Source: Pseudomonas triticifolii (GTDB lineage: Bacteria; Pseudomonadota; Gammaproteobacteria; Pseudomonadales; Pseudomonadaceae). From it: a DNA stretch of 64,000 bases. The stretch's first letter is position 1; each line of letters starts with the position of its first letter. Both the position numbers and the translations under genes were made by a program. The DNA is taken from the NCBI RefSeq assembly GCF_014358015.1, contig NZ_JACONV010000003.1:275854-339853 (forward strand), given 5' to 3'. The notes under the pieces were generated by a model. That model was not told where the DNA came from. It ran no database searches and saw nothing but the letters and a program-made list of their open reading frames with translations. Below are positions 17,207 through 26,962 of the stretch, piece after piece.

Positions 17207-17822
17207 AACCCAGCACCACCAGCCGATTGGGTAGCTCATTGCGGCCATGGGTGACCGGCACATGATCGGCCAACAGCTCGCCGCAAGCATGAATACACCC
17301 CAGAAAACCTTGCAGGGTCTGGCCGTTTCTGACCTGCTGGGTGAAGACATCGACCATCGCCTTCCAGGTGTCATCGTGAAGACGGCTCGCAATGCCGTGA
17401 TCAACCAGGATCTCAACATAGCGTTCGGCTTCGCTGACAAACACCAGAATACCGGTCCCGTCATGGGTCTTGTGCAGGTTCTGCTCCAGAAACTGGCGCC
17501 GCGCCAGATTCCCCGCGCGCCAGCGACGCACCGACGCCGGAACGAGGTGTGCAGTGACCCTCGGAAGCCGGCACACCAGCGCGACGACAATGAAAGTCGA
17601 CATCTGGGCCAGCATCAACTCGTCGGCACTCAACCACTGCAGGCAATAATTGACAGTGCCAGGCAACAGGAGACCGATCAGGCCTGCCCAGATTAAAGGC
17701 ATGTACGCATAGTCATCGGCGCGCGCAGCCAGCACCGTCACCAGTTCGGCGTCGGTGCGTTGCTCGACGCGATCTATCGCTTGCGCCACTTGCCGTTGTT
17801 CATCTTTACTCAATAACGCCAT
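17205..17822 (-). CDS. TPM domain membrane protein
   Basis: The protein of about 205 residues opens with a basic helix (LSKDEQRQVAQAIDRVEQRTDAELVTVLAARADDYAYMPL). Two hydrophobic segments follow (about 45-65 and 75-95, LIWAGLIGLLLPG and MSTFIVVALV), and then the TPM fold (about 100-205, with THDGTGILVFVSEAERYVEILVDHGI). TPM domains occur in bacterial YgcG-like and plant photosystem-repair proteins. It is the second gene of a two-gene minus-strand unit with another TPM protein 27 bases upstream. No lemA, the usual companion, is seen. Confidence 0.8.
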   Translation of the reverse strand: MALLSKDEQRQVAQAIDRVEQRTDAELVTVLAARADDYAYMPLIWAGLIGLLLPGTVNYCLQWLSADELMLAQMSTFIVVALVCRLPRVTAHLVPASVRRWRAGNLARRQFLEQNLHKTHDGTGILVFVSEAERYVEILVDHGIASRLHDDTWKAMVDVFTQQVRNGQTLQGFLGCIHACGELLADHVPVTHGRNELPNRLVVLG

Positions 17823-17849
17823 GAAGTTCTCTTTTCTCGAATCCACCGG

Positions 17850-18581
17850 TTACCAGTTGCCAGAAGCACCACCACCGCCGAACCGGCCGCCGTCACGCTC
17901 ACCGGCCTGCTCGCCCGGACGAAGGCGGCAGATAGAGCGCCGAATGCTGACCGCCACAATCAACATCACGACCAGGGTCAACACAATAGCCAATAGCCAG
18001 ATCCTGACATCACTGATCGGATCTTCATAGCCCGCCAGCCTCACTGTCGGCTCAGGGTAGTCAGGGACCTGACCGCCCAGCGCCGTGATCACCGCCTGCG
18101 TACCGCGCTCGATGCCGCTTGCAAAACGGCTGTCATTGAACTCGGGAGTGATCAACATATTAATGATAAGCGACGATTGGGCATCGCTCAGACGCCCCTG
18201 CAGGCCAGAACCCACCTCCATGAGCACTTTGCGTTTGTCACGGTCGACCACCAGCAAGGCGCTGTTGGCCTTGCCGCCGCGCCCCAGATCCCAGGCATCG
18301 CCGAGTTGTGAACCAAATTCTTCGATGCTGGCGCCCTGCAGATCGCCCAGCGTGACGACGACTATTCGCTCACCGGAGGCCTGCTCGTAAGCGCGCAGCA
18401 ATTTGGACAGCCGCACCGAGGTTTGACTGTCGAGCATCTGACCGGCATCCACAACGCTGCCGGTCATGGGCGGAAACACCAGCACCGGCTGCTCGGCATA
18501 GGCGCGAAATGCCGTACCCCACATCATTAATGCGTAGAACATCATCTGTGACACACACTTCAAATCAGACCTCCGGTACAT
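17850..18581 (-). CDS. TPM domain protein, YgcG-like, exported
   Basis: The protein of about 243 residues has an N-terminal signal-like segment (MFYALMMWGTAFRAYA) and a TPM domain (about 25-170; TGSVVDAGQMLDSQTSVRLSKLLRAYEQASGERIVVVTL, GRGGKANSALLVVDRDKRKVLMEVGSGLQG). One transmembrane helix (about 197-217, IWLLAIVLTLVVMLIVAVSI) leads to a Gly/Arg-rich tail ending GGRFGGGGASGNW, the flexible tail typical of YgcG proteins. It faces the periplasm and is anchored at the C-terminal side. Stress or membrane-quality functions have been suggested for the family. The start at 18581 is the best of several in-frame choices up to 18698. Confidence 0.8.
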   Translation of the reverse strand: MYRRSDLKCVSQMMFYALMMWGTAFRAYAEQPVLVFPPMTGSVVDAGQMLDSQTSVRLSKLLRAYEQASGERIVVVTLGDLQGASIEEFGSQLGDAWDLGRGGKANSALLVVDRDKRKVLMEVGSGLQGRLSDAQSSLIINMLITPEFNDSRFASGIERGTQAVITALGGQVPDYPEPTVRLAGYEDPISDVRIWLLAIVLTLVVMLIVAVSIRRSICRLRPGEQAGERDGGRFGGGGASGNW

Positions 18582-18852
18582 TTTGAATCCATTGAAACGA
18601 CACGCCTTACCCAAAACCCGCGTTCCCCGGCATAATCCCCCCGCCGACGCCATGCATCGGCCGCTCGTTGAGCGAGTCAGGATGTGTACCAAAATCAATC
18701 AAACCGAAGATTTTCGTACACACCCTGGAGAGAGACCGGGCAGCCACTACCCTTGCGCCGTGCTTGAACAATAACGCCAAAGGTCCATAACCCAAAAACT
18801 GGCTGTCGGATATTACACGCGAGTTGTAGCCAAAAGCCTTGAGAAATTATTC

Positions 18853-21177
18853 ATGAATAAGCTGTGTTTATTAGGATTGCTGGTGGGGTTGGCCAGTCAT
18901 TCGGTGATGGCCCAAAGCGCCGCCACCGTTGCCGCTCCGGCTCAATCTGTCGCTTCGGACAAGGCCACCTTGCAGGCCAAGAATGCGTTCATCAGCAACC
19001 TGATGAAACAAATGACCCTTGACGAAAAGATCGGTCAATTGCGCCTCATCAGCATTAGCGCAGAAATGCCACAGCCGATGATTCTCAAGGAAATTGCCGC
19101 CGGACGCATCGGCGGTACGTTCAATTCGATTACACGTTCAGAAAACCGCCCCTTGCAGGAAGCGGCAGTCGCCAAGAGCCGTCTGAAAATTCCGATGTTC
19201 TTCGCCTATGACGTGGTTCACGGTCATCGCACGATTTTCCCGATCAGCCTGGCGATGGCCGCCAGTTGGGACATGGACGCCATCGCCCTGACCGGCCGCG
19301 TATCGGCCAAAGAAGCCAGTGCTGACGGTCTGGACATGACTTTCGCCCCCATGGTCGACATTTCCCGCGATCCACGCTGGGGCCGCAGCTCAGAAGGCTT
19401 CGGCGAGGACACCTATCTGGTGTCACGCATCTCGGACGTCATGGTCAGGTCGTTTCAGGGCAAGAACGTTGCCGCGAACGACAGCATCATGGCGGCCGTC
19501 AAACACTTCGCCCTGTACGGCGCGGTCGAAGGCGGACGCGATTACAACACCGTGGACATGAGCATGACCCGCATGTACCAGGACTACCTGCCGCCATATC
19601 GCGCCGGTATCGACGCGGGCGCAGGCGGCATCATGGTTGCCCTGAACTCGATCAACGGCGTTCCGGCCACCTCCAACACGTGGCTGATGCAAGACCTGCT
19701 GCGCAAGGATTGGGGCTTCAAGGGCGTCACGATCAGTGACCACGGCGCGATCAAGGAGCTGATCGAGCACGGCGTGGCCAAGGATTACCGCGAAGCAGCC
19801 AAGCTGGCCATCAAGGCGGGCGTGGACCTGAGCATGAACGACGTGGCCTACGGCGAGCAATTGCCGGGGCTGGTCAAGGACGGCGAGGTTTCCATAAAGG
19901 AAATCGACAACGCCGTGCGTGAAGTGCTGGGTGCCAAGTACGACATGGGCCTGTTCGCGTCGCCATACGGGCGCATCGGCGTGGCTGCAGATGACCCTGC
20001 CGACACCTACTCCGACGACCGACTGCATCGTGCCGAAGCCCGCGATGTAGCACGCAAGACGCTGGTGCTGCTGAAAAACCAGAACTACACCCTGCCGCTG
20101 AAGAAGCAAGGCACCATCGCTGTGATCGGTGGCCTGGCGCAGAGCCACCTCGACATGCTCGGCAGCTGGTCGGCAGCGGGTCGCCCGAACCAGTCGGTAA
20201 CCGTGTATGAAGGTCTGCAAAACGCGGTCGGTGACAAGGCAAAACTGGTGTATGCCCGCGGCGCGAACGTCAGCGACAACGAGCACATTCTCAACTACCT
20301 GAACTTCATCGAGAAGGAAGTAGAGATTGATCCGCGTCCGGCTCAGGAAATGATCGACGAAGCGGTCAAGGTGGCGGAGCAGTCGGACGTGATCGTGGCA
20401 GTGGTGGGTGAATCGCGCGGCATGTCCCATGAATCGGCAAGCCGCAGCAGCCTGACCATTCCGGGCAAGCAGCGCGACCTGATCAAGGCACTCAAGGCCA
20501 CCGGCAAGCCACTGGTGCTGGTGCTGATGAACGGCCGTCCGCTGGTGCTGGTCGACGAACAGGAACAGGCTGACGCCATGCTCGAAACCTGGTTCCCGGG
20601 TACTGAAGGCGGCAACGCCGTGGCTGACGTGCTGTTCGGCGACTACAACCCATCGGGCAAGCTGGCCATGTCGTTCCCGCGCTCGACCGGGCAACTGCCG
20701 GTCTACTACGCGCACCTGAACACCGGTCGTCCGTACCACGAAGGCAAGCCTGGCAACTACACCTCGCACTATTACGAGGAGCCCAACGGCCCGCTGTTCC
20801 CCTTCGGTTATGGCCTGAGCTACACGCAGTTCGACGTCTCGGACATCAAGCTGTCGGACGCCAACATGCAGCGCAAAGGCAAACTGACCGCCAGCGTGAC
20901 GGTCAAGAACACCGGCAAAGTAGCGGGCGCGACGGTCGTTCAGCTGTACCTGCGTGATGTCGCTGCCTCGATCAGCCGCCCGGTGAAAGAGCTTAAAAAC
21001 TTCGAAAAGATCACGCTGGAGCCGGGTGAAGAAAAAGTCGTTACGTTCACCCTCAGCGAGAATGACCTGAAGTTCTACAACCCTCAGCTCAAGTACGCCG
21101 CCGAGCCGGGCGAGTTCAAGGTCATGATCGGTCTGGACTCCCGGGCAGTCAAAGAAGCGACCTTCAATCTGTTGTAA
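18853..21177 (+). CDS. bglX: Periplasmic beta-glucosidase BglX (GH3)
   Basis: The 774-residue protein carries a cleavable signal (LLVGLASHSVMAQS) and the three-part GH3 layout: N-terminal barrel (about 50-360), alpha/beta sandwich (about 400-620) and a C-terminal fibronectin-III-like domain (about 680-765, KLTASVTVKNTGKVAGATVVQLYL). The catalytic nucleophile is Asp296 in GVTISDHGAIKEL, and the acid/base Glu lies in GMSHESASRSSL. It hydrolyses beta-linked glucosides such as cellobiose or plant aryl-glucosides in the periplasm. It is transcribed toward the sensor kinase gene, with a hairpin between them. The length matches E. coli BglX. Confidence 0.92.
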   Translation: MNKLCLLGLLVGLASHSVMAQSAATVAAPAQSVASDKATLQAKNAFISNLMKQMTLDEKIGQLRLISISAEMPQPMILKEIAAGRIGGTFNSITRSENRPLQEAAVAKSRLKIPMFFAYDVVHGHRTIFPISLAMAASWDMDAIALTGRVSAKEASADGLDMTFAPMVDISRDPRWGRSSEGFGEDTYLVSRISDVMVRSFQGKNVAANDSIMAAVKHFALYGAVEGGRDYNTVDMSMTRMYQDYLPPYRAGIDAGAGGIMVALNSINGVPATSNTWLMQDLLRKDWGFKGVTISDHGAIKELIEHGVAKDYREAAKLAIKAGVDLSMNDVAYGEQLPGLVKDGEVSIKEIDNAVREVLGAKYDMGLFASPYGRIGVAADDPADTYSDDRLHRAEARDVARKTLVLLKNQNYTLPLKKQGTIAVIGGLAQSHLDMLGSWSAAGRPNQSVTVYEGLQNAVGDKAKLVYARGANVSDNEHILNYLNFIEKEVEIDPRPAQEMIDEAVKVAEQSDVIVAVVGESRGMSHESASRSSLTIPGKQRDLIKALKATGKPLVLVLMNGRPLVLVDEQEQADAMLETWFPGTEGGNAVADVLFGDYNPSGKLAMSFPRSTGQLPVYYAHLNTGRPYHEGKPGNYTSHYYEEPNGPLFPFGYGLSYTQFDVSDIKLSDANMQRKGKLTASVTVKNTGKVAGATVVQLYLRDVAASISRPVKELKNFEKITLEPGEEKVVTFTLSENDLKFYNPQLKYAAEPGEFKVMIGLDSRAVKEATFNLL

Positions 21178-21184
21178 TGACCGC

Positions 21185-21224
21185 GGCGGGTGCATTCATG
21201 GGCATTGCCCCATTAATGCACCGC
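21185..21224 (+). terminator. Strong hairpin between bglX and the sensor kinase gene
   Basis: GGCG-GTGCATT pairs with AATGCACCGCC, and the interior continues with ATGGG/CCCAT, giving a long stem with one bulge and one mismatch. There is no T run after it, so it may be a rho-linked end or mRNA-protecting hairpin for bglX, or an attenuator ahead of the next gene. Confidence 0.5.
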
Positions 21225-21252
21225 CACGGTCTGTTCAGGCAGTGCACGTGAC

Positions 21253-23010
21253 ATGACGTTCAAGCATCGCTACTGGCGGCTCTCCCTGTATGTCCTGTTG
21301 ATTCTGGCCGGTGCCGCTGTGTCGGCCGGACTGGCGATGCGTCAGGCACAACGTCATGCGCTGCTGGAGGATGTTTCTCGCGCCAGCGGGCAGCTCGCTC
21401 TTTACGCCAACACGCTGCACACCCTTATCGAACGCTACCGCGCCCTGCCCTCTGTATTGGCGCTGGACCCGGAGATTCGTGCGTCGTTGAGCGCTCCAGT
21501 GACCGACAGTGTTCAGAACGCGCTCAATCTGAAGCTGGAAAAAATCAATACCACGGCGCATTCCTCGACGCTGGAACTGCTGGACCGTCATGGCCTTGCC
21601 ATAGGTGCCAGCAACTGGCAATCGCCTAACAGTTACGTGGGCCACAACTACGGCTTTCGCCCCTATTTTCTGCAAACCCGCGCTCAAGGCGTCGGGCGCT
21701 TTTATGCGGTCGGCGTGACCACAGGCATCCCCGGCTATTTCCTGTCCAGCGCAGTGCTGGACGATGCTGGCAGCTTCATCGGGGCCATGGTGGTCAAACT
21801 GGAATTCCCCAACCTGGAGCAGGAGTGGGGTCAGGGCAATGACCTGTTGCTGGTCAGTGACGACAAAGGCATCGTGTTCATCGCCAACCAGCCCGGCTGG
21901 CGTTATCGCGAACTGGAGCCAATCTCGGTCGAGAACCGCACCGAGCTGCTGCGTACCCGCCAATACGATAAAAAACCCCTCTCGCCGTTGCGCAGCAAGG
22001 TGCTTGACCGGCTGGGAGAGCACAGCCAGTTGCGCAGGGTCGATGCACCGCAGGGTACGGCTGACTACTTGTGGCAGTCCCTGCCGCTGCCCGACGAAAA
22101 CTGGACGTTGCACCTGCTGCGCAAGCCGCCGACGGCCAATGAAGACATCCGCAACGCCGCAATCGCCGCTGCCGGTATCTGGCTGGCCATTGTGTTTCTG
22201 GGCCTGTTTCTCTACCAGCGCTGGCGCCTGGCCCGCCTTCGCGAACGCAGTCGGGACGAACTCGAACGCCTTGTTCAAGAGCGCACCCGCGACCTGCAAA
22301 CCGCTCAGGACGGCCTGGTGCAATCGGCCAAGCTGGCCGCGCTGGGCCAGATGTCGGCCGCTTTGGCCCATGAAATCAATCAGCCGCTGACAGCCCAGCG
22401 CATGCAACTGGCAACGGTACGCCTGTTGCTGGATCAGGGACGCGTCGAAGAAGCCTGCAACGCACTCGTTCCCGTCGATCAGCAATTGACGCGCATGGCG
22501 GCACTGACCGGCCACCTGAAGACCTTTGCGCGCAAAAGCCCCAGCGGCCTGCGCGAACGGCTGGACATGGCCACCGTGGTCGATCAGGCGCTGCTGTTGC
22601 TGGACCCGCGTCTGCGTGAAGAACACATCGAGTGCGTGCTGCAGTTGTCCCGCCCCGCTTGGGTGCGAGGGGATGCCATCCGCCTGGAGCAGGTGTTGAT
22701 CAACCTGTTGCGCAATGCGCTGGATGCCATGCGCAACCGGACACCTGCCCGCCTGGAGGTGCGCATTGAATCTATCGCGGACCAATGGTGCCTGAGCGTC
22801 AGCGACACGGGCACAGGCATTGCGCCGGAAAACCTGTCCCATATCTTTGACCCCTTCTTTACCACCAAACCGGTCGGTGACGGGCTGGGGCTAGGGCTGG
22901 CGGTGTCGTCTGCGATCATTCACGAACTGGGCGGTCAACTGACTGGACACAACCACGCCCACGGCGCCGTGTTTTCATTCAGCCTGCCAAACGACTTTCT
23001 GGAGACCTGA
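21253..23010 (+). CDS. dctB: Sensor histidine kinase DctB/MifS-like
   Basis: The 585-residue protein has a transmembrane helix at about 8-28 and a periplasmic double-PDC/PAS-like sensing region at about 30-295 (including GHNYGFRPYFLQTRAQGVGRFYAVG, the dicarboxylate-binding signature of DctB-type sensors). A second helix at about 302-322, a coiled-coil linker, HisKA with phospho-accepting His373 in ALAHEINQPL, and a HATPase_c domain with N, G1 and G2 boxes (NLLRNALDA, DTGTGI, GLGLGLAVS) follow. It senses C4 or C5 dicarboxylates and phosphorylates the adjacent regulator. MifS of P. aeruginosa, which senses alpha-ketoglutarate, is an equally good name given the permease downstream. Confidence 0.85.
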   Translation: MTFKHRYWRLSLYVLLILAGAAVSAGLAMRQAQRHALLEDVSRASGQLALYANTLHTLIERYRALPSVLALDPEIRASLSAPVTDSVQNALNLKLEKINTTAHSSTLELLDRHGLAIGASNWQSPNSYVGHNYGFRPYFLQTRAQGVGRFYAVGVTTGIPGYFLSSAVLDDAGSFIGAMVVKLEFPNLEQEWGQGNDLLLVSDDKGIVFIANQPGWRYRELEPISVENRTELLRTRQYDKKPLSPLRSKVLDRLGEHSQLRRVDAPQGTADYLWQSLPLPDENWTLHLLRKPPTANEDIRNAAIAAAGIWLAIVFLGLFLYQRWRLARLRERSRDELERLVQERTRDLQTAQDGLVQSAKLAALGQMSAALAHEINQPLTAQRMQLATVRLLLDQGRVEEACNALVPVDQQLTRMAALTGHLKTFARKSPSGLRERLDMATVVDQALLLLDPRLREEHIECVLQLSRPAWVRGDAIRLEQVLINLLRNALDAMRNRTPARLEVRIESIADQWCLSVSDTGTGIAPENLSHIFDPFFTTKPVGDGLGLGLAVSSAIIHELGGQLTGHNHAHGAVFSFSLPNDFLET

Positions 23011-23016
23011 CCCGGC

Positions 23017-24351
23017 ATGTTGAACTCGGTCATCGTAGTAGACGACGAAGCGCCCATCAGGCAGGCCGTCGAGCAGTGGCTGACGTTGTCGGGCTTTACC
23101 GTGCAAGTTTTTGCCCGCGCCGAAGAATGCCTGGCCCGGCTGCCCGAGCACTTTCCGGGCGTGGTGCTCACTGACGTGCGCATGCCGGGCATCAGCGGCC
23201 TTGACCTGCTTGCGCGTCTGCAAGACCTGGATAAAGACTTGCCCGTCATCCTGCTGACTGGCCATGGCGATGTCCCCATGGCTGTCGAAGCCATGCGCGA
23301 AGGTGCCTATGATTTCCTGGAAAAGCCGTTCAGCCCGGAAACACTGATCAGCAATCTGCGCCGTGCGCTGGAAAAACGACAGCTCGTTCTGGAGAACCGC
23401 CGCCTGCACGAACAGGTCGACGCCCGCACTCGGCTGGACGCCACACTGCTGGGCATGTCGCCGAGCCTGCAGACCTTGCGACGCCATGTGCTGGAGCTGT
23501 CACAGCTGTCGGTCAACGTCATCATTCGCGGCGAAACCGGCAGCGGCAAAGAGCTGGTCGCTCGCTGCCTGCACGACTTCGGCCCACGCGCCAGCAAGCC
23601 GTTCGTTGCGCTCAATTGCGCCGCCATCCCCGAGCACCTGTTTGAAGCCGAGTTATTCGGCCATGAGAGCGGCGCGTTCACAGGCGCTCAGGGCAAGCGC
23701 ATCGGTCGGCTGGAATATGCCGACGGCGGCACCGTGTTTCTCGACGAAATAGAAAGCATGCCGATGGCGCAGCAGGTCAAGCTGCTGCGGGTGCTGCAAG
23801 ACAAGCGTCTTGAACGGCTGGGCTCCAACCAGAGTATCGAGGTCGATCTGCGGATCATTGCCGCCACCAAGCCCGACCTGCTGGAAGAAGCACGCGCCGG
23901 ACGCTTCCGCGAAGACCTCGCCTACCGGCTCAATGTGGCCGAACTGCGCCTGCCGCCGCTGCGCGAACGACGTGAAGACATTCCCCTGTTGTTCAACCAC
24001 TTCGCACGTGCCGCCGCCGCGCGCATGGGCCGTGAGGCAGCGCAGGTCAGCGCAGCACGCCTGAGCCAGTTGCTCAGCCACGACTGGCCAGGCAATGTGC
24101 GCGAGCTGGCCAACGCGGCCGAGCGCCAGACACTCGGTCTGACACAGCCGGATTCGGACACTCCCTTCGAGCTCACTGGCCAGTCCCTGGCCACACAGCA
24201 GGAAGCCTTCGAAGCTCAGTGCCTGCGCGCGTCGCTGACTCGCCACAAAGGGGATATCAAGGCCGTGCTCAATGAACTTCAGTTGCCGCGCCGTACGCTT
24301 AACGAGAAAATGCAGCGACATGGCCTGATGCGGGAAATGTTTCTCGGCTAA
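23017..24351 (+). CDS. dctD: Sigma-54-dependent response regulator DctD/MifR-like
   Basis: The 444-residue protein is an NtrC-type enhancer-binding protein. It has a receiver domain (1-120) with the acidic pair Asp9-Asp10 and phospho-acceptor Asp53 in VVLTDVRMPG. The AAA+ domain (about 145-380) has Walker A GETGSGKE near 172 and the sigma-54 contact loop GAFTGA near 219. A C-terminal Fis-type helix-turn-helix ends near 440 (KGDIKAVLNELQLPRRTLNEKM). It follows the kinase by 6 bases and is surely cotranscribed. A probable target is the MFS dicarboxylate permease 3.4 kb downstream, which has a sigma-54 type promoter. Confidence 0.88.
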   Translation: MLNSVIVVDDEAPIRQAVEQWLTLSGFTVQVFARAEECLARLPEHFPGVVLTDVRMPGISGLDLLARLQDLDKDLPVILLTGHGDVPMAVEAMREGAYDFLEKPFSPETLISNLRRALEKRQLVLENRRLHEQVDARTRLDATLLGMSPSLQTLRRHVLELSQLSVNVIIRGETGSGKELVARCLHDFGPRASKPFVALNCAAIPEHLFEAELFGHESGAFTGAQGKRIGRLEYADGGTVFLDEIESMPMAQQVKLLRVLQDKRLERLGSNQSIEVDLRIIAATKPDLLEEARAGRFREDLAYRLNVAELRLPPLRERREDIPLLFNHFARAAAARMGREAAQVSAARLSQLLSHDWPGNVRELANAAERQTLGLTQPDSDTPFELTGQSLATQQEAFEAQCLRASLTRHKGDIKAVLNELQLPRRTLNEKMQRHGLMREMFLG

Positions 24352-24541
24352 CGCGCTAACGCATGGAAATACCTGAACAACTTGCTCGGAACGAAGCGAA
24401 CATTTTCAAATACGCCGGGTCTGCATACTGTCACGCCGCCTTCGGTCGTGATGGCTGGATACGGGCAAGGCAAAATGACATCATGCCAACCTTATTCTTC
24501 CAGCCAATCTCAGCAGTCCGAAAGATGGGGCATTTTCTACC

Positions 24542-26962
24542 GTGAATACTCCCCTCGACCTCCCACTGGGTGGCGGCGAAATGGGCCGGCTGATCCGAGA
24601 GACAGACTGGTCGACGTCTGCCATGGGAACCAGGGACACATGGCCCTCGGCGCTGATGTCGTCGATGAACCTGATGCTCAGTTGCCCGGACAGCATGTAC
24701 CTGCTGTGGGGGCCTGAGTTCACACTGTTCTTCAATGACGCGTATCGCTCAGTCCTGCCGATGGCCGCCGAGCAGGCTCAGGGCAAACCGATCGCGGTCG
24801 TCTGGGGCGACGCCTGGCTGGATGTGCGGCATCTTGCCGAGCAGGCACTGGCAGGCCGAAGCTGTCGATCCGACAACATCCAGCGCACCGTGACCCGCGA
24901 CGGCAAGTCCGTCCAGACCTGGTGGTCGCTCTCCTACTCGCCGCTGTATGGCGACACCGGCCTGATCGAAGGCGTGTTCTGCCGCGTCAACGAAACCACA
25001 TTGCAGGTGCTGGAGCTGGCCCGCCAGAGCGAGAGTGAAGCCTTTACCGAGCGCGTGCTGTCGAGCATCAATGACTGCATCAAGGTCCTCGATCTCGACT
25101 CACGCCTGACGTTCATGAGCGAAGGGGGTCAGCGCATCATGGAAGTCAGCGACTTCAACGCCATTCGCGGCTGCCCGTGGCCGGACTTCTGGCAAAACCA
25201 GGGCAACCTCGATGCCATCGCTGCCGTCGAGGCCGCGCGAGCAGGCAATAGCGCCAACTTCATGGGTTCGGCGCAAACCATGTCCGGCACCCTCAAATGG
25301 TGGCACGTGCAGGTCAGCCCAATATTCGGCAAAGACGGCAAGCCGGAAAAAATCCTTTGCGTCTCCCGCGACATGACGCAATTGCGAGACGCTGAAGAAG
25401 CGCTGAAATCGCTCAACGAGTCGCTCGAACAACGCGTGGTAGAACGTACCCGGGATCGCGACCGGATCTGGCGACTGTCGACGGACCTGATGCTGGTGGC
25501 GCAATTCGACGGCATCATCACGGCCGTCAACCCGGCCTGGACAGAGGCTTTGGGCTGGTCGGAGCAGGAACTGCTGAACAGCCAGTTCCTGACACTGGTG
25601 CACCCCGATGACGTGGAGAGCACACTGGGGGCCATGAGCGGGCTGGAGAGCGGCCAGAACATTCCGCACTTCAAGAATCGATACCGCCATCTCGACGGGT
25701 CGTATCGCACGATTGCCTGGACGGCGGTGCCGGACACGCATTTCATCCATGCCGTGGGGCGTGATATTCAGGCCGAAGAAGAGGCAAACGAGGCGCTGAG
25801 ACTTTCACAGGATGCGCTTCACCAGGCGCAGAAACTGGAAGCCATTGGTCAGCTCACCGGCGGCGTGGCGCACGATTTCAATAACCTGTTGACCGTGATC
25901 CGGTCCTGCAGCGACCTGTTGAGGCCTGCCGACCTGGATGAAGCCCGCCGCATAAAGTATGTCGAAGCCATTTCAACCACCGTGGACCGCGCCGCGCGCC
26001 TGACTGGACAGTTGCTGGCGTTCGCCCGCCGCCAGGCCTTGCAGCCGGAAGTGTTCGACGTGGGTAAAAGCGTGTCGCGTATCGGGGAAATGATGGACAC
26101 CCTGACCGGGTCGCGCATCCAGGTCGACATTGAGGTGCCTGACGAGCCGTGTTTCATTTTCGCCGATGGCAGCCAGTTCGACACGGCGCTGGTCAACATG
26201 GTGGTCAACGCACGCGATGCGATGGCAGGCTCTGGCCGTCTGACGATCAAGGTTGAACGATGCGCCTGCCCGTCCAGTGAACTGACGTCTTCGCTGAGCG
26301 AGGGCGACTACGTGACGGTGTCGCTGACCGACACGGGCTCAGGCATCGCCCGCGAAAAACTCGGGTTGATCTTCGAGCCGTTCTACACCACCAAAAGCGT
26401 GGGCCAGGGCACGGGCCTGGGCCTGTCGCAGGTATTCGGTTTCGCCAAGCAGTCCGGTGGAGAAGTGTTGGTCGAAAGTGAACTGGGCAGCGGCAGCCGC
26501 TTCACCCTGTGCCTGCCCAGCGCTCAGGCGCACGAAGCCGATCCCGAAAACGAAAACCCTGCACTGAGTGCTCTGCCCGGTTTGTGCGTCCTGATGGTGG
26601 AAGACAATCAGGATATCGGCACCTATACCTTGCCCATGCTCGAACAATTGGGCTTTCAGGTGGTCTGGGTAACGAGTGCAAGCGAGGCACTGAATGAGCT
26701 GCGCGGCAATCCCGAAAGCTTTCACGTGGTGTTCTCGGACATTGCCATGCCGGGCATGAGCGGTCTGGAGCTGTACGCCGAGATCGAAGCGCGATATCCG
26801 TGGATGCCGGTGGTGCTGACAACCGGCTACAGCACCGAATTCGCCCAGTTCGCTCAGGATGAATCACATCGCTTCGACCTGTTGCAAAAGCCTTACGCGC
26901 TGGAAGACCTCGCAGCCCTTCTGCACAAGGCCGCCTCGCGCAGCACCCGGCAGGAGGAGTGA
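24542..26962 (+). CDS. PAS-containing hybrid sensor histidine kinase
   Basis: The 806-residue protein starts with GTG and has no transmembrane segment, so it is likely cytoplasmic. In order it has an N-terminal PAS-like input (about 15-150, TRDTWPSALMSSMNLML and YLLWGPEFTLFFNDAYR), a second PAS (about 165-290) and a third PAS (about 305-420, GIITAVNPAWTEALGWSEQELL). HisKA carries His444 in GGVAHDFNNLLTV, then come HATPase_c (NMVVNARDAM, DTGSGIA, GTGLGLSQV) and a receiver (about 680-800) with phospho-acceptor Asp733 in VVFSDIAMPGMSG. There is no output or phosphotransfer partner next to it. The ligand is unknown. Confidence 0.88.
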   Translation: MNTPLDLPLGGGEMGRLIRETDWSTSAMGTRDTWPSALMSSMNLMLSCPDSMYLLWGPEFTLFFNDAYRSVLPMAAEQAQGKPIAVVWGDAWLDVRHLAEQALAGRSCRSDNIQRTVTRDGKSVQTWWSLSYSPLYGDTGLIEGVFCRVNETTLQVLELARQSESEAFTERVLSSINDCIKVLDLDSRLTFMSEGGQRIMEVSDFNAIRGCPWPDFWQNQGNLDAIAAVEAARAGNSANFMGSAQTMSGTLKWWHVQVSPIFGKDGKPEKILCVSRDMTQLRDAEEALKSLNESLEQRVVERTRDRDRIWRLSTDLMLVAQFDGIITAVNPAWTEALGWSEQELLNSQFLTLVHPDDVESTLGAMSGLESGQNIPHFKNRYRHLDGSYRTIAWTAVPDTHFIHAVGRDIQAEEEANEALRLSQDALHQAQKLEAIGQLTGGVAHDFNNLLTVIRSCSDLLRPADLDEARRIKYVEAISTTVDRAARLTGQLLAFARRQALQPEVFDVGKSVSRIGEMMDTLTGSRIQVDIEVPDEPCFIFADGSQFDTALVNMVVNARDAMAGSGRLTIKVERCACPSSELTSSLSEGDYVTVSLTDTGSGIAREKLGLIFEPFYTTKSVGQGTGLGLSQVFGFAKQSGGEVLVESELGSGSRFTLCLPSAQAHEADPENENPALSALPGLCVLMVEDNQDIGTYTLPMLEQLGFQVVWVTSASEALNELRGNPESFHVVFSDIAMPGMSGLELYAEIEARYPWMPVVLTTGYSTEFAQFAQDESHRFDLLQKPYALEDLAALLHKAASRSTRQEE

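Noticed and set aside
19423..21195. 590-codon open frame opposite bglX
   Set aside because: Antisense shadow; BglX has a signal peptide and GH3 active site on the plus strand.
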